Source: Serinicoccus chungangensis
GTDB taxonomy: Bacteria > Actinomycetota > Actinomycetes > Actinomycetales > Dermatophilaceae
DNA length: 64,000 nucleotides
NCBI RefSeq assembly: GCF_001483745.1
Contig: NZ_LQBL01000022.1
Span: 186,001 to 250,000, forward strand
Direction of reading: 5' to 3'
A program made the translations under genes and the position numbers. Position 1 is the first letter of the stretch. Each line of letters opens with the position of its first letter. A model generated the notes under the pieces. The model did not search any database, was not told the DNA's origin, and was given only the letters and a program-made list of their open reading frames with translations. Positions 44,887-54,648 of the stretch are shown piece by piece.

Positions 44887-47382
44887 ATGTCGCACCGCAC
44901 CGGCCCGGCCGCGCTGACCGGCGTCCTGGCCCTGGCCCTGAGCACCGGCCTGGTCGCCGCGCCCGTCTCCGCCGCGCCCTCCGTGCCCGCCGCGCAGGTC
45001 AGCGCCGCCCCGCTGGGCGCCCAGCCGCTCGGCGACGCGGCGTACCCGCGCCAGGAGCCGCTGCCCGAGCCGCCGGTGGAGGAGACGGACGCCGCTCTCA
45101 AGCCGGGGCTGACGGCATACCACGACATCGCGCGACGGCTCAACGCCGCGATGGAGGGCTCGGACCGCGTCTCCGCGGAGGTCCTCACGCAGACGGCCGG
45201 GGGCCGTCAGGTCTACCTCGTCACCCTGACCGCCAAGGAGAACGCCAACCAGGCGCGGCGCCAGGCCGCCTACCGCGACCTCATCACCGAGGACCCCGCC
45301 GCGGCCGCGCGGGACCGGCGGCTGGCGCAGCAGTACAAGACGCCGGTCTTCGTCAACGCCAACATCCACGGCAACGAGTTCGAGGGCACCGACGCCGCGC
45401 TGCGGCTCGTGGAGGACTACGCCACGAGCAACGACGCCTCGGTCAAGCAGCTGCTCAAGCGCTCCCGCATCCACCTCGTCATCTCGGCGAACCCCGACGG
45501 TCGGCACGACAACACCCGTCGCAACGCCGCCGGCTTCGACCTCAACCGCGACTTCGTCACCGCCACCCAGCCCGAGACCGTCGCCGTCCGCGACGCCCTG
45601 CTCCACACCCAGCCGCTGCTCATGCTGGACCTGCACGGCTACGTCAACGGCACCCTCGTCGAGCCCACGACGCCGCCGCACGGGGAGAACTACGAGTACG
45701 ACCTCTTCATCAAGCACGCCTACCCCAACGGGCTGGGGATGGAGGAGGCCGTCAACGGGCTCGGCTACGACGAGGGCGACGGCGTGCGTCCGGTCCAGGT
45801 GCCGCTGCGCGACTGGGACGAGGGCTGGGACGACTGGCCGCCGATCTTCACCCCCCAGTACGCCGCGCTGCACGGCGCGGTCGCGCACACCATCGAGATC
45901 CCGCTGCGGGTCAACAACGCGTCGTACGACCTGCCCGCGGAGGAGCTGCGGCGGCGTTCCGCGATCAACACCGACATCGCCCACGCGGCCATCACCGGGA
46001 CCCTGGAGTATGCCGCGGCGCACCGCGACGAGCTCCTCGCCGACCACATCGAGATCTTCCGGCGCGGCGAGGCCGGCGAGCCGCAGACGCCGGTCGAGGA
46101 GGGCCTGTTCGACGGCGTGATCGGGCCCGAGGACGTCTACACCACCTCCTACCCGCGGGCCTACGTCATCCCGGTGGGCGACGGGCAGCGCTCCGCCCCG
46201 GCCGCGGCCCGGCTCGTGGACTTCCTCGTCGCCAACGACGTCGAGGTGACCCGGCTCGAGCAGGACCGGCTCCTCGCCGGGCGGTCCTACCCCGCCGGCA
46301 GCTACGTCGTGGACCTGCACCAGGCCAAGCGCGGCATGGCCAACACCATCCTCGGCCGCGGCACCGACATCTCGGACCGGGTCGACGCGATGTACGACAT
46401 CTCCGGGTGGAGCCACGCCCTGCTCTGGGGCGCCGACGTCGACACCGTGCCCGACGGCGACCCGCTGCGCATCGCGGGCGAGCTGGTCGAGGGCGCCGAC
46501 CCCACCGGGTCGCTCGCGGACAGCAGCTCGGGCTGGCTGCTGCCGATGCAGGACCCGGCCGACGTGCAGGCCGCCAGCCTGCTGCTCGAGCAGGGCGTGC
46601 CGGTCGAGCTGCTCGCCGACGGCTCGGTGCTGGTCCCCGCCGACTACCCCTGGGCGGCGAGCAACGTCGTCGAGACCTTCGGCGTCGAGCTGGCCGCCGC
46701 CCCCGCGGGGGCGTCCGGGGGGACGCTGGAGGCCTCCGACCGCGCCGTCGGGGTGTCCGGGAGCGCCGAGGAGCGCTGGGCGCTCACCGAGATGGGCCTG
46801 GACGTCCGCGAGGTCAGCACCGCCGCGCTCAACGACGGGCTGGACCTGTCCGACCTGGACGCGCTCTACGTCTCCACCGGGCTCGACTGGGCCGACCTGT
46901 CCGACGACGCGCGCACCGAGGTGCGGGACTTCCTCGCCGACGGCGGGGGCATCGTGGGACGGGGCGTGGCCGGCGCCCGCCTCAACGACGCCGTGGACCT
47001 CGTCGAGGCCACCGCCGTGCGGGGTCGCAGCGACGCCAACGGCGTCGTCGGCGTCGACAACGACGCGGACAGCCCGGTCGCGGCGGCGGCCACCCCGGAG
47101 ACCTTCGTCTACTCCCCCGTGTGGTTCACCGAGCTCGGCGACGACGTCCGGGTCGACCAGCGCCTGGACGAGGACCCCCTGGTCAGCGGGCACTGGCGGG
47201 CCACGTCGGCGGGCGAGGGCGGCCCCGAGGACGCCGCCGGGCAGGCGGTCGTCGTCAGCGCCGAGGCGGACGGCTCGCGCGGGGTGCTCTTCGGCACCGA
47301 GCCGCTCTTCCGGGCCCACCCGAAGGGGCAGTTCGCCCTCGTCGCCCGGGCGCTGCTCTGGGTGGGGTCGGACGCCCGGTAG
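44887..47382 (+). CDS. Secreted M14 family zinc carboxypeptidase
   Basis: 831 residues. A signal peptide (about 1-30) is followed by a catalytic domain with the zinc ligands H161 and E164 (NANIHGNEFEG), H250 (MLDLHGYVNG) and general base E337 (AHTIEIPLR). The Arg of NPDGRHDNTRRN and LNRDF aids substrate binding. A long C-terminal part (about 420-831) of alternating strands ends in a glutamine-amidotransferase-like region with GGGIVGRG and VLFGTEPLFRAHPKGQ. It probably trims peptides or wall stems outside the cell. GAGGAG precedes the ATG; an upstream start at 44767 would hide the signal peptide. A tRNA gene follows five bases after the stop. Confidence 0.9.
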   Translation: MSHRTGPAALTGVLALALSTGLVAAPVSAAPSVPAAQVSAAPLGAQPLGDAAYPRQEPLPEPPVEETDAALKPGLTAYHDIARRLNAAMEGSDRVSAEVLTQTAGGRQVYLVTLTAKENANQARRQAAYRDLITEDPAAAARDRRLAQQYKTPVFVNANIHGNEFEGTDAALRLVEDYATSNDASVKQLLKRSRIHLVISANPDGRHDNTRRNAAGFDLNRDFVTATQPETVAVRDALLHTQPLLMLDLHGYVNGTLVEPTTPPHGENYEYDLFIKHAYPNGLGMEEAVNGLGYDEGDGVRPVQVPLRDWDEGWDDWPPIFTPQYAALHGAVAHTIEIPLRVNNASYDLPAEELRRRSAINTDIAHAAITGTLEYAAAHRDELLADHIEIFRRGEAGEPQTPVEEGLFDGVIGPEDVYTTSYPRAYVIPVGDGQRSAPAAARLVDFLVANDVEVTRLEQDRLLAGRSYPAGSYVVDLHQAKRGMANTILGRGTDISDRVDAMYDISGWSHALLWGADVDTVPDGDPLRIAGELVEGADPTGSLADSSSGWLLPMQDPADVQAASLLLEQGVPVELLADGSVLVPADYPWAASNVVETFGVELAAAPAGASGGTLEASDRAVGVSGSAEERWALTEMGLDVREVSTAALNDGLDLSDLDALYVSTGLDWADLSDDARTEVRDFLADGGGIVGRGVAGARLNDAVDLVEATAVRGRSDANGVVGVDNDADSPVAAAATPETFVYSPVWFTELGDDVRVDQRLDEDPLVSGHWRATSAGEGGPEDAAGQAVVVSAEADGSRGVLFGTEPLFRAHPKGQFALVARALLWVGSDAR

Positions 47383-47387
47383 GCCCG

Positions 47388-47461
47388 GCCCCCGTAGCCC
47401 AATCGGCAGAGGCAGCCCACTTAAAATGGGTTCAGTGCGGGTTCGAGTCCCGCCGGGGGCA
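47388..47461 (+). tRNA. tRNA with anticodon UAA and class I (short variable loop) shape
   Basis: The cloverleaf is complete: acceptor GCCCCCG/CGGGGGC, D stem GCC/GGC, anticodon stem GCCCA/TGGGT (one G-U) with loop CTTAAAA, a five-base variable loop and T arm GCGGG-TTCGAGT-CCCGC. The discriminator is A. The loop sets anticodon UAA, so leucine codon UUA. Leucine tRNAs normally have a long variable arm, which is missing here. No CCA is encoded (A is followed by CCC). It starts five bases past the carboxypeptidase stop. Confidence 0.88.
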
Positions 47462-47494
47462 CCCAGGACGGGCGGCGGTGCAGGGTCCGGCCGG

Positions 47495-47637
47495 CGTGTC
47501 GTCGGCCCAGGCGTCCACGTGCACGCCTGAGCCGCTCGCGCCGGGCGTGTCGTCGGCCCAGGCGTTCACGTGCACGGCTGAGCCGCTAGCGCCGGGCGTG
47601 TCGTCGGCCCAGGCGTTCACGTGCACGGCTCAGCCGG
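47495..47637. repeat. 51-bp tandem repeat after the tRNA
   Basis: Three copies with a 51-base period begin CGTGTCGTCGGCCCAGGCGT at 47495, 47546 and 47597. Each has a CACGTG palindrome and a CGGCTGAGCCG hairpin. 51 is a multiple of three and the unit has no stop on either strand, so spurious 17-residue repeats can be read, but no start with a ribosome site supports a gene. Confidence 0.88.
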
Positions 47638-47659
47638 TGGGCCGGGCAGGATGGGGGGT

Positions 47660-48517
47660 ATGCCGCAGCGCCCCACCCCCGGCCCCGTCACCTCGGCCGC
47701 CGACGAGCCGCACCCGCTCACCGGGCAGGTGTTCCCCTCCCCCGTGCCGCCGGGGACGGGTTGGCCGCAGGACCCGGCGCCGGCCGGCACGCGGCCGGCC
47801 CGCAGCGAGGGTGGGGTGCGCAGGCAGGCGGCCGGCTCGCCCGACCTCGCGACCCTCGACGCGCGGGTGAGCGTCTGCTCGGCCTGCCCGCGGCTGGTGC
47901 GCTGGCGCGAGGACGTCGCGAGCACCCGGCGGGCCGCCTACGCCGACCAGCCGTACTGGGGGCGGCCGGCCCCCGGCTACGGCGACCCCGCCCCCGAGAT
48001 CCTCGTGGTCGGTCTCGCTCCCGCCGCCCACGGGGCCAACCGGACCGGGCGCATCTTCACCGGCGACCGCTCCGGCGACTGGATCTACGCCGCTCTCCAC
48101 CGCGCCGGCTACGCCTCCCAGGCGTCCTCCACGCACGCCGGGGACGGCCTGACCCTGCGGTCGGTGCGCATCACCGCAGCCGTCCACTGCGCGCCCCCCG
48201 GGAACGCCCCGACGGCGGCCGAGCGGCATACCTGCGGGGCGTGGCTGGAGCGGGAGCTGGCCCTGGTGGAGCCCACGCTGCGCTCGGTGCTCGCGCTGGG
48301 CGGCATCGGCTGGGACGCCTTCCTGGCCGGGGCGCGGTCCGCCGGCTGGCAGGTGCCCCGGCCTCGGCCCCGCTTCGGCCACGGGGCGGAGGCGAGTCTG
48401 CGGAGCCCGACGGGGCGGCCGGTGCGGCTCCTGGGCAGCTACCACGTCAGCCAGCAGAACACCTTCACCGGCCGGCTCACCGAGGCCATGCTGGACGAGG
48501 TCCTCGCCCGGCTCTGA
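47660..48517 (+). CDS. Uracil-DNA glycosylase, family 5 (UdgB)
   Basis: 285 residues. Family 4/5 motif A is present as VVGLAPAAHGANRTGRIFTGD. The four iron-sulfur cysteines are VCSACP (two), HCAPPGN and HTCGAW. Motif B is GSYHVSQQNTFTG, with the catalytic-type His. The Ala in GLAPAAHG, where other families have a polar residue, is the mark of UdgB, which removes uracil and deaminated purines from DNA. The ATG at 47660 is chosen because family sequence begins after it; the first 65 residues are Pro-rich and variable. Confidence 0.92.
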   Translation: MPQRPTPGPVTSAADEPHPLTGQVFPSPVPPGTGWPQDPAPAGTRPARSEGGVRRQAAGSPDLATLDARVSVCSACPRLVRWREDVASTRRAAYADQPYWGRPAPGYGDPAPEILVVGLAPAAHGANRTGRIFTGDRSGDWIYAALHRAGYASQASSTHAGDGLTLRSVRITAAVHCAPPGNAPTAAERHTCGAWLERELALVEPTLRSVLALGGIGWDAFLAGARSAGWQVPRPRPRFGHGAEASLRSPTGRPVRLLGSYHVSQQNTFTGRLTEAMLDEVLARL

Positions 48518-48527
48518 GCCGTGCGCC

Positions 48528-49487
48528 TCAGACCTGGGACAGGGCGATCCCGTCGAGGATGTCGGACTCCGAGGCCCGCACGGTCCGCAGGCCCGAGTCG
48601 TGCGCCACCCGCTGGACGGCGGTGCGCCACACCAGGGCTCCGGCGCCGATGACGTCGACGCGCCCCTCGTGCATGAAGGGCATCTCCCGGCGGCGCGAGC
48701 GCGGGCTGAGCAGCAGGTCGCTGCAGGCGTCGACCACGGCGTCGACGTCGAGCTCGGCCCCGTGGATGCGGTCCCGCTGGTAGGCCGGCAGCCCCAGGGC
48801 GTGGGCGGTCACCGTGGTGACCGAGCCGGCGAGCCCGACGAGGGTGCCGACGCCGGAGAGGTCCACGGTCCCGGCCACGTCGTCGACGGCGCGGACGATG
48901 TCGGACAACGCCGCCCACACCTGGTCCTCGCCCGGCGGGTCGTCGTGCAGGTGGCGCTCGGTCAGCCGCACGCAGCCGATGTCCACCGAGCGGGAGGCCG
49001 CCACCGCGGTGCCCGTCCCGTCCCCCAGCACGAGCTCCGTCGATCCCCCGCCGATGTCGACGACCAGGTAGGGGCCCGGGGCCGCGGCGTCGCGCAGCGG
49101 TCCGGTCGCGCCCGCGAAGGACAGCGCCGCCTCCTCCTGGCCGGTGACCACCTCAGGGGTGACGTCGAAGGCCCCGAAGGCGTCCTGGACCCCGGTGACG
49201 AAGTCGGCGGCGTTGGAGGCGTCGCGGGACGCCGAGGTGGCCACGAAGCGGACCCGCTCGCAGCCCAGGTCCCGGCACTGCTCGGCGTACCCCTGCGCCG
49301 CGGCCAGGGTGCGCGCCATGGCGGCCTCGCCGATCGCCCCGGTCGCGTCGATGCCCTCGCCCAGCCGGACGATCTGCATCTGCCGGGTGACCTCGCGCAG
49401 GGCCGGGGCACCGTCACCGGGCTCGAGGTCGGCCACGAGCAGCCGGATCGAGTTGGTGCCGCAGTCGACGGCACCCACGCGCGTCAT
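48528..49487 (-). CDS. ppx: Ppx/GppA exopolyphosphatase
   Basis: 319 residues, the short actinobacterial form. The ASKHA-fold motifs are clear: VGAVDCGTNSIRLLVAD at the N-terminus, the FVATSASRDASNA strand, VTGQEEAALSFAG and the phosphate loop VVDIGGGSTELV. It removes phosphate from polyphosphate or (p)ppGpp. The ATG overlaps the DUF501 stop (ATGA), so it is the last gene of the eno-side operon. The C-terminal HD-like domain of long Ppx proteins is absent, as usual here. Confidence 0.94.
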   Translation of the reverse strand: MTRVGAVDCGTNSIRLLVADLEPGDGAPALREVTRQMQIVRLGEGIDATGAIGEAAMARTLAAAQGYAEQCRDLGCERVRFVATSASRDASNAADFVTGVQDAFGAFDVTPEVVTGQEEAALSFAGATGPLRDAAAPGPYLVVDIGGGSTELVLGDGTGTAVAASRSVDIGCVRLTERHLHDDPPGEDQVWAALSDIVRAVDDVAGTVDLSGVGTLVGLAGSVTTVTAHALGLPAYQRDRIHGAELDVDAVVDACSDLLLSPRSRRREMPFMHEGRVDVIGAGALVWRTAVQRVAHDSGLRTVRASESDILDGIALSQV

Positions 49488-50137
49488 GCCGCGGACCCGC
49501 CTACCCGCCCCGCCTCGGGGTCCTCGTCCGCACCCTCGCCCCGGGGGTCGGCGTCGGTCCGGGGCTCGGGCAGCGGGTGGTGCTTGGGGCAGGAGTCGCA
49601 GCGCTCGTCGTCGACGGCGGAGACCCCCGAGCAGCAGCCGCCCTCCCACCAGTCCGGGAGGGCCGCGACGGCCTCGTCGCCCAGCGGGTTGACCCCCGGC
49701 CCCGCGGCCAGGCTGTGCGCGACGAGCACGTGGAGGCACTTGACCCGGTTGGGCATGCCACCGGCGCTGATGCCGGCGATCTCCGGCACGTGGGCCAGCT
49801 CCTCGCGGCGACGCAGGTAGTCGTCGTGCGCCTGGGCGTACTCCCAGCGCAGTCCCTCGTCCTCGGCGAGCCGCTTCGACATCGACTTCATGAGCCCCTC
49901 GCTCTCCAGGGTCGAGATCGCGCCGGTGAGCTTGGGGCAGGTGGCGTAGAAGCTGGTGGGGAAGGGGGTGCCGTCCGGCAGGCGCGGCTCGGTGCGGATC
50001 ACCGTGGGGCAGCCGCAGGGGCAGCGGTGCACGATGGCGACGACCCCGCGCGGCTCACGGCCGAGCTGACGGGTGATGACCTCGAGATCCTCCTCGGTGG
50101 GAGTCTCGTCGAGCGTGGTGCGGTCGAGTTCGCTCAT
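49484..50137 (-). CDS. DUF501 family protein
   Basis: 217 residues. The DUF501 core runs from about 15 to 165: DLEVITRQLGREPRGVVAIVHRCPCGCPTV has a CxCxC-type metal-like site, and FPTSFYATCPKLTGAISTLESEG, AHDDYLRRRE and GGMPNRVKCLHVLVAHSLA follow. The C-terminus adds a second Cys group (GGCCS, RCDSCP) and a disordered acidic tail. The many cysteines suggest zinc or Fe-S binding, but the function is unknown. It sits in the conserved ftsB-DUF501-ppx order. Confidence 0.93.
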   Translation of the reverse strand: MSELDRTTLDETPTEEDLEVITRQLGREPRGVVAIVHRCPCGCPTVIRTEPRLPDGTPFPTSFYATCPKLTGAISTLESEGLMKSMSKRLAEDEGLRWEYAQAHDDYLRRREELAHVPEIAGISAGGMPNRVKCLHVLVAHSLAAGPGVNPLGDEAVAALPDWWEGGCCSGVSAVDDERCDSCPKHHPLPEPRTDADPRGEGADEDPEAGRVGGSAA

Positions 50138-50160
50138 GTCCTTCTCTGCGGGCCGTGCTC

Positions 50161-50703
50161 CTACGGCTCCGTGGTCTCGGGGAGCCCCTCGTTCGCGATC
50201 GTGACCGACTCCCACACCTGGGAGTACCACGGGCTGTCCGCCCGCACGTCATCGCTCACCGGGGCCATTCCTGGCAGCGCCTCAGTGTAGTCGCTCCCGG
50301 TGTCGTCGATGACGGTGAAGGCCGTCTCGCCCTCCTTGACGAAGCGCAGCCGCTCACGGGCCTGCTGCTCCACGTAGTCCGGGTCCTCCCAGCGGGCCAG
50401 CTCGCGCTCCAGCGCGGCGATCTCCTCCTGCTCCGCGGCGATCTCCTGGTGGAGGGCGCCGATGTCGGCCCGCTGCCGAAGGAACCCGGACAGCGCCGGG
50501 GCCAGGACGAGGGCCATGACGACGAGCAGGACCCCCAGCGTGATGAGCCGGCGGACGTGCACCGGCGCCTGCCGCTGCGTCGTCGTCGCCGCGGGGCGCG
50601 ACCGCCCGCCGGGCCGCCGGGCCGGGGTCCGACGGGTCGGGCCGGTGGGCCGGCTGCCGGCGCGCGAGGTGCGCCGGTCGCGCGGGCCACGGGCCGTGCT
50701 CAT
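50161..50703 (-). CDS. FtsB/DivIC-like septum formation initiator
   Basis: 180 residues. A basic, disordered cytosolic tail (1-50) is followed by one membrane helix (about 52-72, LITLGVLLVVMALVLAPAL), a periplasmic coiled coil (about 75-105, IGALHQEIAAEQEEIAALEREL) and the WEDPDYVEQQARERLRFVKEGE box that defines the DivIC/FtsB family. It helps assemble the FtsQLB division complex. Position between eno and DUF501 is conserved in actinobacteria. Confidence 0.92.
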   Translation of the reverse strand: MSTARGPRDRRTSRAGSRPTGPTRRTPARRPGGRSRPAATTTQRQAPVHVRRLITLGVLLVVMALVLAPALSGFLRQRADIGALHQEIAAEQEEIAALERELARWEDPDYVEQQARERLRFVKEGETAFTVIDDTGSDYTEALPGMAPVSDDVRADSPWYSQVWESVTIANEGLPETTEP

Positions 50704-50875
50704 CGGGGCTCCTCGGACGTGGGGTGGGGTGGGTGGGACGGGTGTGGCCAGGGTATGCCGTCCGCCCGGCTGCGTGCCGGACGCCGCGCCGGGGGCACCG
50801 CGGCGTAGGGCGCGACGGGGTCGCGGGGACCGCCGCGGCCGCCGGGGGCACCCCCCGGCGGCCGCTTGCGGTGGC

Positions 50876-52219
<1,344 letters not shown>

Positions 52220-52274
52220 TCAGCCTAGCGCCGCGGGCGGGCCGCAGCAGGCCCGCGCCCCGGGCCGGGCCGCC

Positions 52275-53291
52275 TCACCCGCTGGGCTCGCGCGCGGCCG
52301 CCTCCACCGTCCGGAGGGTATGCCGCAGCGCCCGGTCGGGGTCGACCCCCCGGGAGCGCAGGTCGAGGACGGCGCGCAGCAGGACCGCGCCGTCGTCGCC
52401 GTCGGTCTCGAGCCCGGCCGCCGCGTCGTCCAGCCACGCGCCCCGACCGTCGCGACCCAGGCGCGCGGCGACCTTGGCGGCCCGGGCGAGCGCGGGCATA
52501 CCGGTGGGGATGCCGTCCAGGGGGTGGTCGCGGGAGGCCGCCCCGGCGTCGGCGCGCTCCTGCTCCTTGATCTGCTCCCAGGCACGGGCGACGTCGTCGG
52601 GCCCGTCGACCTCGCTGCCGCCGAAGACGTGCGGGTGCCGCCGGACCAGCTTGGCGACCAGCCCGGCCGCGACGTCGTCGACGTCGAACGGCTCCTCCTC
52701 GTGCTCGGCCCCGACCCGGGCGTGGAAGAGCACCTGCAGCAGGACGTCGCCCAGCTCCTCGACCGCGTGCTCACGGGCCGCACCCGTGGCCTCGTCGAGG
52801 TGGTCGAGCGCCTCCACGGCCTCGTGCGCCTCCTCGACGAGGTAGGGGGTGAGGCTGGCGTGGGTCTGCTGCGCGTCCCAGGGGCAGCCGCCGGGCGAGC
52901 GGAGCCGGTCCATGACGGCCACGGCGTCCAGCAGCCGGGAGCCGGGGGTGTCCCAGGACCCGACGAGCAGCTCCAGCGTCGGCGCGTCCTCCTCGGGCAG
53001 CTGCACGGCGAGCGCCTCGGCCAGGCCGGGGTCCCCGTCGGGCGAGCCGACCCACACGACGCGACCGGGCAGCCCGAGCAGCTCCTCCGCGCGCTGCGCG
53101 GGCGTGGCCCCCTCCGCCCGGGTCAGCGCGACGCCGGCCGCCGCCAGCGCACCCGGGGTGGGCGCGTCGGGGTCCGCCGCGAGCACGTGGTCGGCCGCCC
53201 CCAGGGCCCGCCAGGCCGCGGCCGACAGCAGCCCCGGAGCCACCCGGGGCGAGGTCAGCAGCAGGCTCAGCTCTCGGGCTGGACGATCCAC
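52275..53291 (-). CDS. mazG: MazG nucleoside triphosphate pyrophosphohydrolase with N-terminal extension
   Basis: 338 residues. The last about 220 form a MazG domain: RLRSPGGCPWDAQQTHASLTPYLVEEAHEAVEAL with the EExxE part of the metal motif, and ELGDVLLQVLFHA with the ExxD part. It hydrolyses (d)NTPs and may lower (p)ppGpp or oxidised nucleotides. The first about 110 residues resemble the tetrapyrrole-methylase-type extension of actinobacterial MazG (LLLTSPRVAPGLLSAAAW, VVWVGSPDGDPGLAEAL). The GTG at 53291 lies 25 bases inside the upstream lipoprotein gene; a later start is possible. Confidence 0.9.
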   Translation of the reverse strand: MDRPARELSLLLTSPRVAPGLLSAAAWRALGAADHVLAADPDAPTPGALAAAGVALTRAEGATPAQRAEELLGLPGRVVWVGSPDGDPGLAEALAVQLPEEDAPTLELLVGSWDTPGSRLLDAVAVMDRLRSPGGCPWDAQQTHASLTPYLVEEAHEAVEALDHLDEATGAAREHAVEELGDVLLQVLFHARVGAEHEEEPFDVDDVAAGLVAKLVRRHPHVFGGSEVDGPDDVARAWEQIKEQERADAGAASRDHPLDGIPTGMPALARAAKVAARLGRDGRGAWLDDAAAGLETDGDDGAVLLRAVLDLRSRGVDPDRALRHTLRTVEAAAREPSG

Positions 53292-53812
53292 TCGGGCACC
53301 TGCGGCAGGACGCCGTCACCGGCGGGGCTCCACGCACCGAAGCGCGGGTTGACCTCGACCGGCAGGGCCCCGAGGTCCTCCTGGGTGAGGGTCTGGAGCT
53401 CGGCCACGACCGGCGCCAGCTCCTCGTCGGACATCGCGGCCTGGTCGTTGATGACCGCGAGGTACTGCTGCGCGCTCACGGCCTGCACGGTGAGATCGCC
53501 GGCGTCCCCCTCGAGACCGGCGTCGGCCAGCGAGCTGCGGACCTCGCTCTCGGTCACCTCGTAGCTCGTGCCCTCGAACCAGCCGTCGAGGAGCGGGGCG
53601 ATGCCCGCCTGGTAGATGACCGTCGCCGTGTCGACCGGCTCGGGCGACACCTCGCTCAGCTGCTCGGTCGCCTCCTGCACCTCCCCCACGGAGTAGCCGG
53701 TGCCGTCGATGACGACACCCTCGGTCATGCCGACCCCGCTGCACCCGGCGACGACGGCGACGACCGAGGCGGCGAGGGGGAAGGAGTATGCGCGCTTCAC
53801 GGTCCCCATCAT
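53267..53812 (-). CDS. SurA-N-like secreted lipoprotein
   Basis: 181 residues. The signal peptide ends in the lipobox VAGC (Cys about residue 22). The body reads like a SurA/PpiC-type chaperone N-domain: VVIDGTGYSVGEVQEATEQLSEV, and helices such as EVTESEVRSSLADAGLEG, without a rotamase domain. It lies directly upstream of mazG, with a 25-base overlap. Both 53812 and 53809 are possible starts, and neither has a clear ribosome site. In M. tuberculosis a different lipoprotein (LpqU) sits near mazG-eno. Confidence 0.72.
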   Translation of the reverse strand: MMGTVKRAYSFPLAASVVAVVAGCSGVGMTEGVVIDGTGYSVGEVQEATEQLSEVSPEPVDTATVIYQAGIAPLLDGWFEGTSYEVTESEVRSSLADAGLEGDAGDLTVQAVSAQQYLAVINDQAAMSDEELAPVVAELQTLTQEDLGALPVEVNPRFGAWSPAGDGVLPQVPEWIVQPES

Positions 53813-53855
53813 CGCACGCACCCCACGGACGACCGGCCGTGCCATGCTCGTGCTC

Positions 53856-54296
53856 ATGAACACGCTGAGCGACGCCGTCCTCGACCCCGCCACGCGCCCA
53901 CGCGTCGTCGACGCGCTCCTCGTCCTCGCCGACGCGGAGGTCTCGACCAAGAAGGGCATCTCCGGGACGATGCTCAAGACCGCCTTCGCCGGGGCGCGCC
54001 GGGCCAGCGAGAGCAACGTCCGCAAGGGGGTGGACCGCCTGCTCCCGGGCATGGCCCGGGCCCTCGACCCGCACTTCGAGGCCAAGGGCGAGACGCCCTT
54101 CGGAGCCTACCTCTCCGACCCCGCGCGGTCGGGGCAGGTCGCCGACGAGCTGCTGGCCGTCGCCGACTCGGCGGCCGCACGCGTCGAGGGCAACCCCCTC
54201 GGCCGGGTGTATGCCTCCTTCCGCGGGAAGGCGAAGGAGCACGTCGTCGCGGCGCTGCCCCGGCTCGGCACCACCCTGGAGACCTTCGTCCGCTGA
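53856..54296 (+). CDS. Conserved hypothetical protein (DUF6918-like)
   Basis: 146 residues, all-helical and without membrane segments. SDAVLDPATRPRVVDALLVLADAEVSTKKG and GVDRLLPGMARALDPHFEAKGETPFGAYL recall a conserved actinobacterial family, which I believe is numbered DUF6918. The codon pattern and length support a real gene. It is divergent from the SurA-like lipoprotein gene, with 43 bases between starts, and convergent with mfd across a repeat-filled gap. The function is unknown. Confidence 0.75.
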   Translation: MNTLSDAVLDPATRPRVVDALLVLADAEVSTKKGISGTMLKTAFAGARRASESNVRKGVDRLLPGMARALDPHFEAKGETPFGAYLSDPARSGQVADELLAVADSAAARVEGNPLGRVYASFRGKAKEHVVAALPRLGTTLETFVR

Positions 54297-54300
54297 GGGT

Positions 54301-54488
54301 GCCTGGGCACGTCATACGCAGCCTGCGCACGTCATACGCAGCCTGAGCACGTCACACGCAGCCTGTGCACGTCATACGCAGCCTGCGCAGCCTCTGCGGC
54401 CTGTGTGCACGTCATAGGCAGCCTGTGCGGCCTGTGCGGCCTGTGCGGCCTGTGCACGCCATACGCATCCTGTGCACGTCATAGGCAG
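54301..54488. repeat. 20-bp and 9-bp tandem repeats between convergent genes
   Basis: GCCTGNGCACGTCATACGCA occurs four times head-to-tail with an exact 20-base period from 54301, starting four bases after the stop of the gene before. It is then mixed with GCGGCCTGT units (four copies around 54397-54450) and further partial copies to 54488. It fills much of the 352-base gap before mfd. No gene is supported. Confidence 0.9.
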
Positions 54489-54523
54489 CCTGAGCTCACG
54501 GTAGAACCCCTGCCCCGAGTGCG

Positions 54524-54614
54524 TGTGGCATGCACAGGTACGGGTGGGGCGGATGTGGCGTGCACAGGTATGCCCGGGGGCGGGTGTGGCGTGCACAGGT
54601 ATGCCGGGGGGCGG
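54524..54614. repeat. 30-bp direct repeats in inverted relation to the previous array
   Basis: Three units TGTGGC(A/G)TGCACAGGTA with GC-rich tails lie at 54524, 54554 and 54585. Their core GGCGTGCACAGG is the exact reverse complement of CCTGTGCACGCC in the previous array (about 54450), so a transcript through the gap could form a long hairpin between the two convergent genes. Confidence 0.8.
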
Positions 54615-54648
54615 GACGGGGGTCGCGATCCCACCCCCGGGGCGAGCC

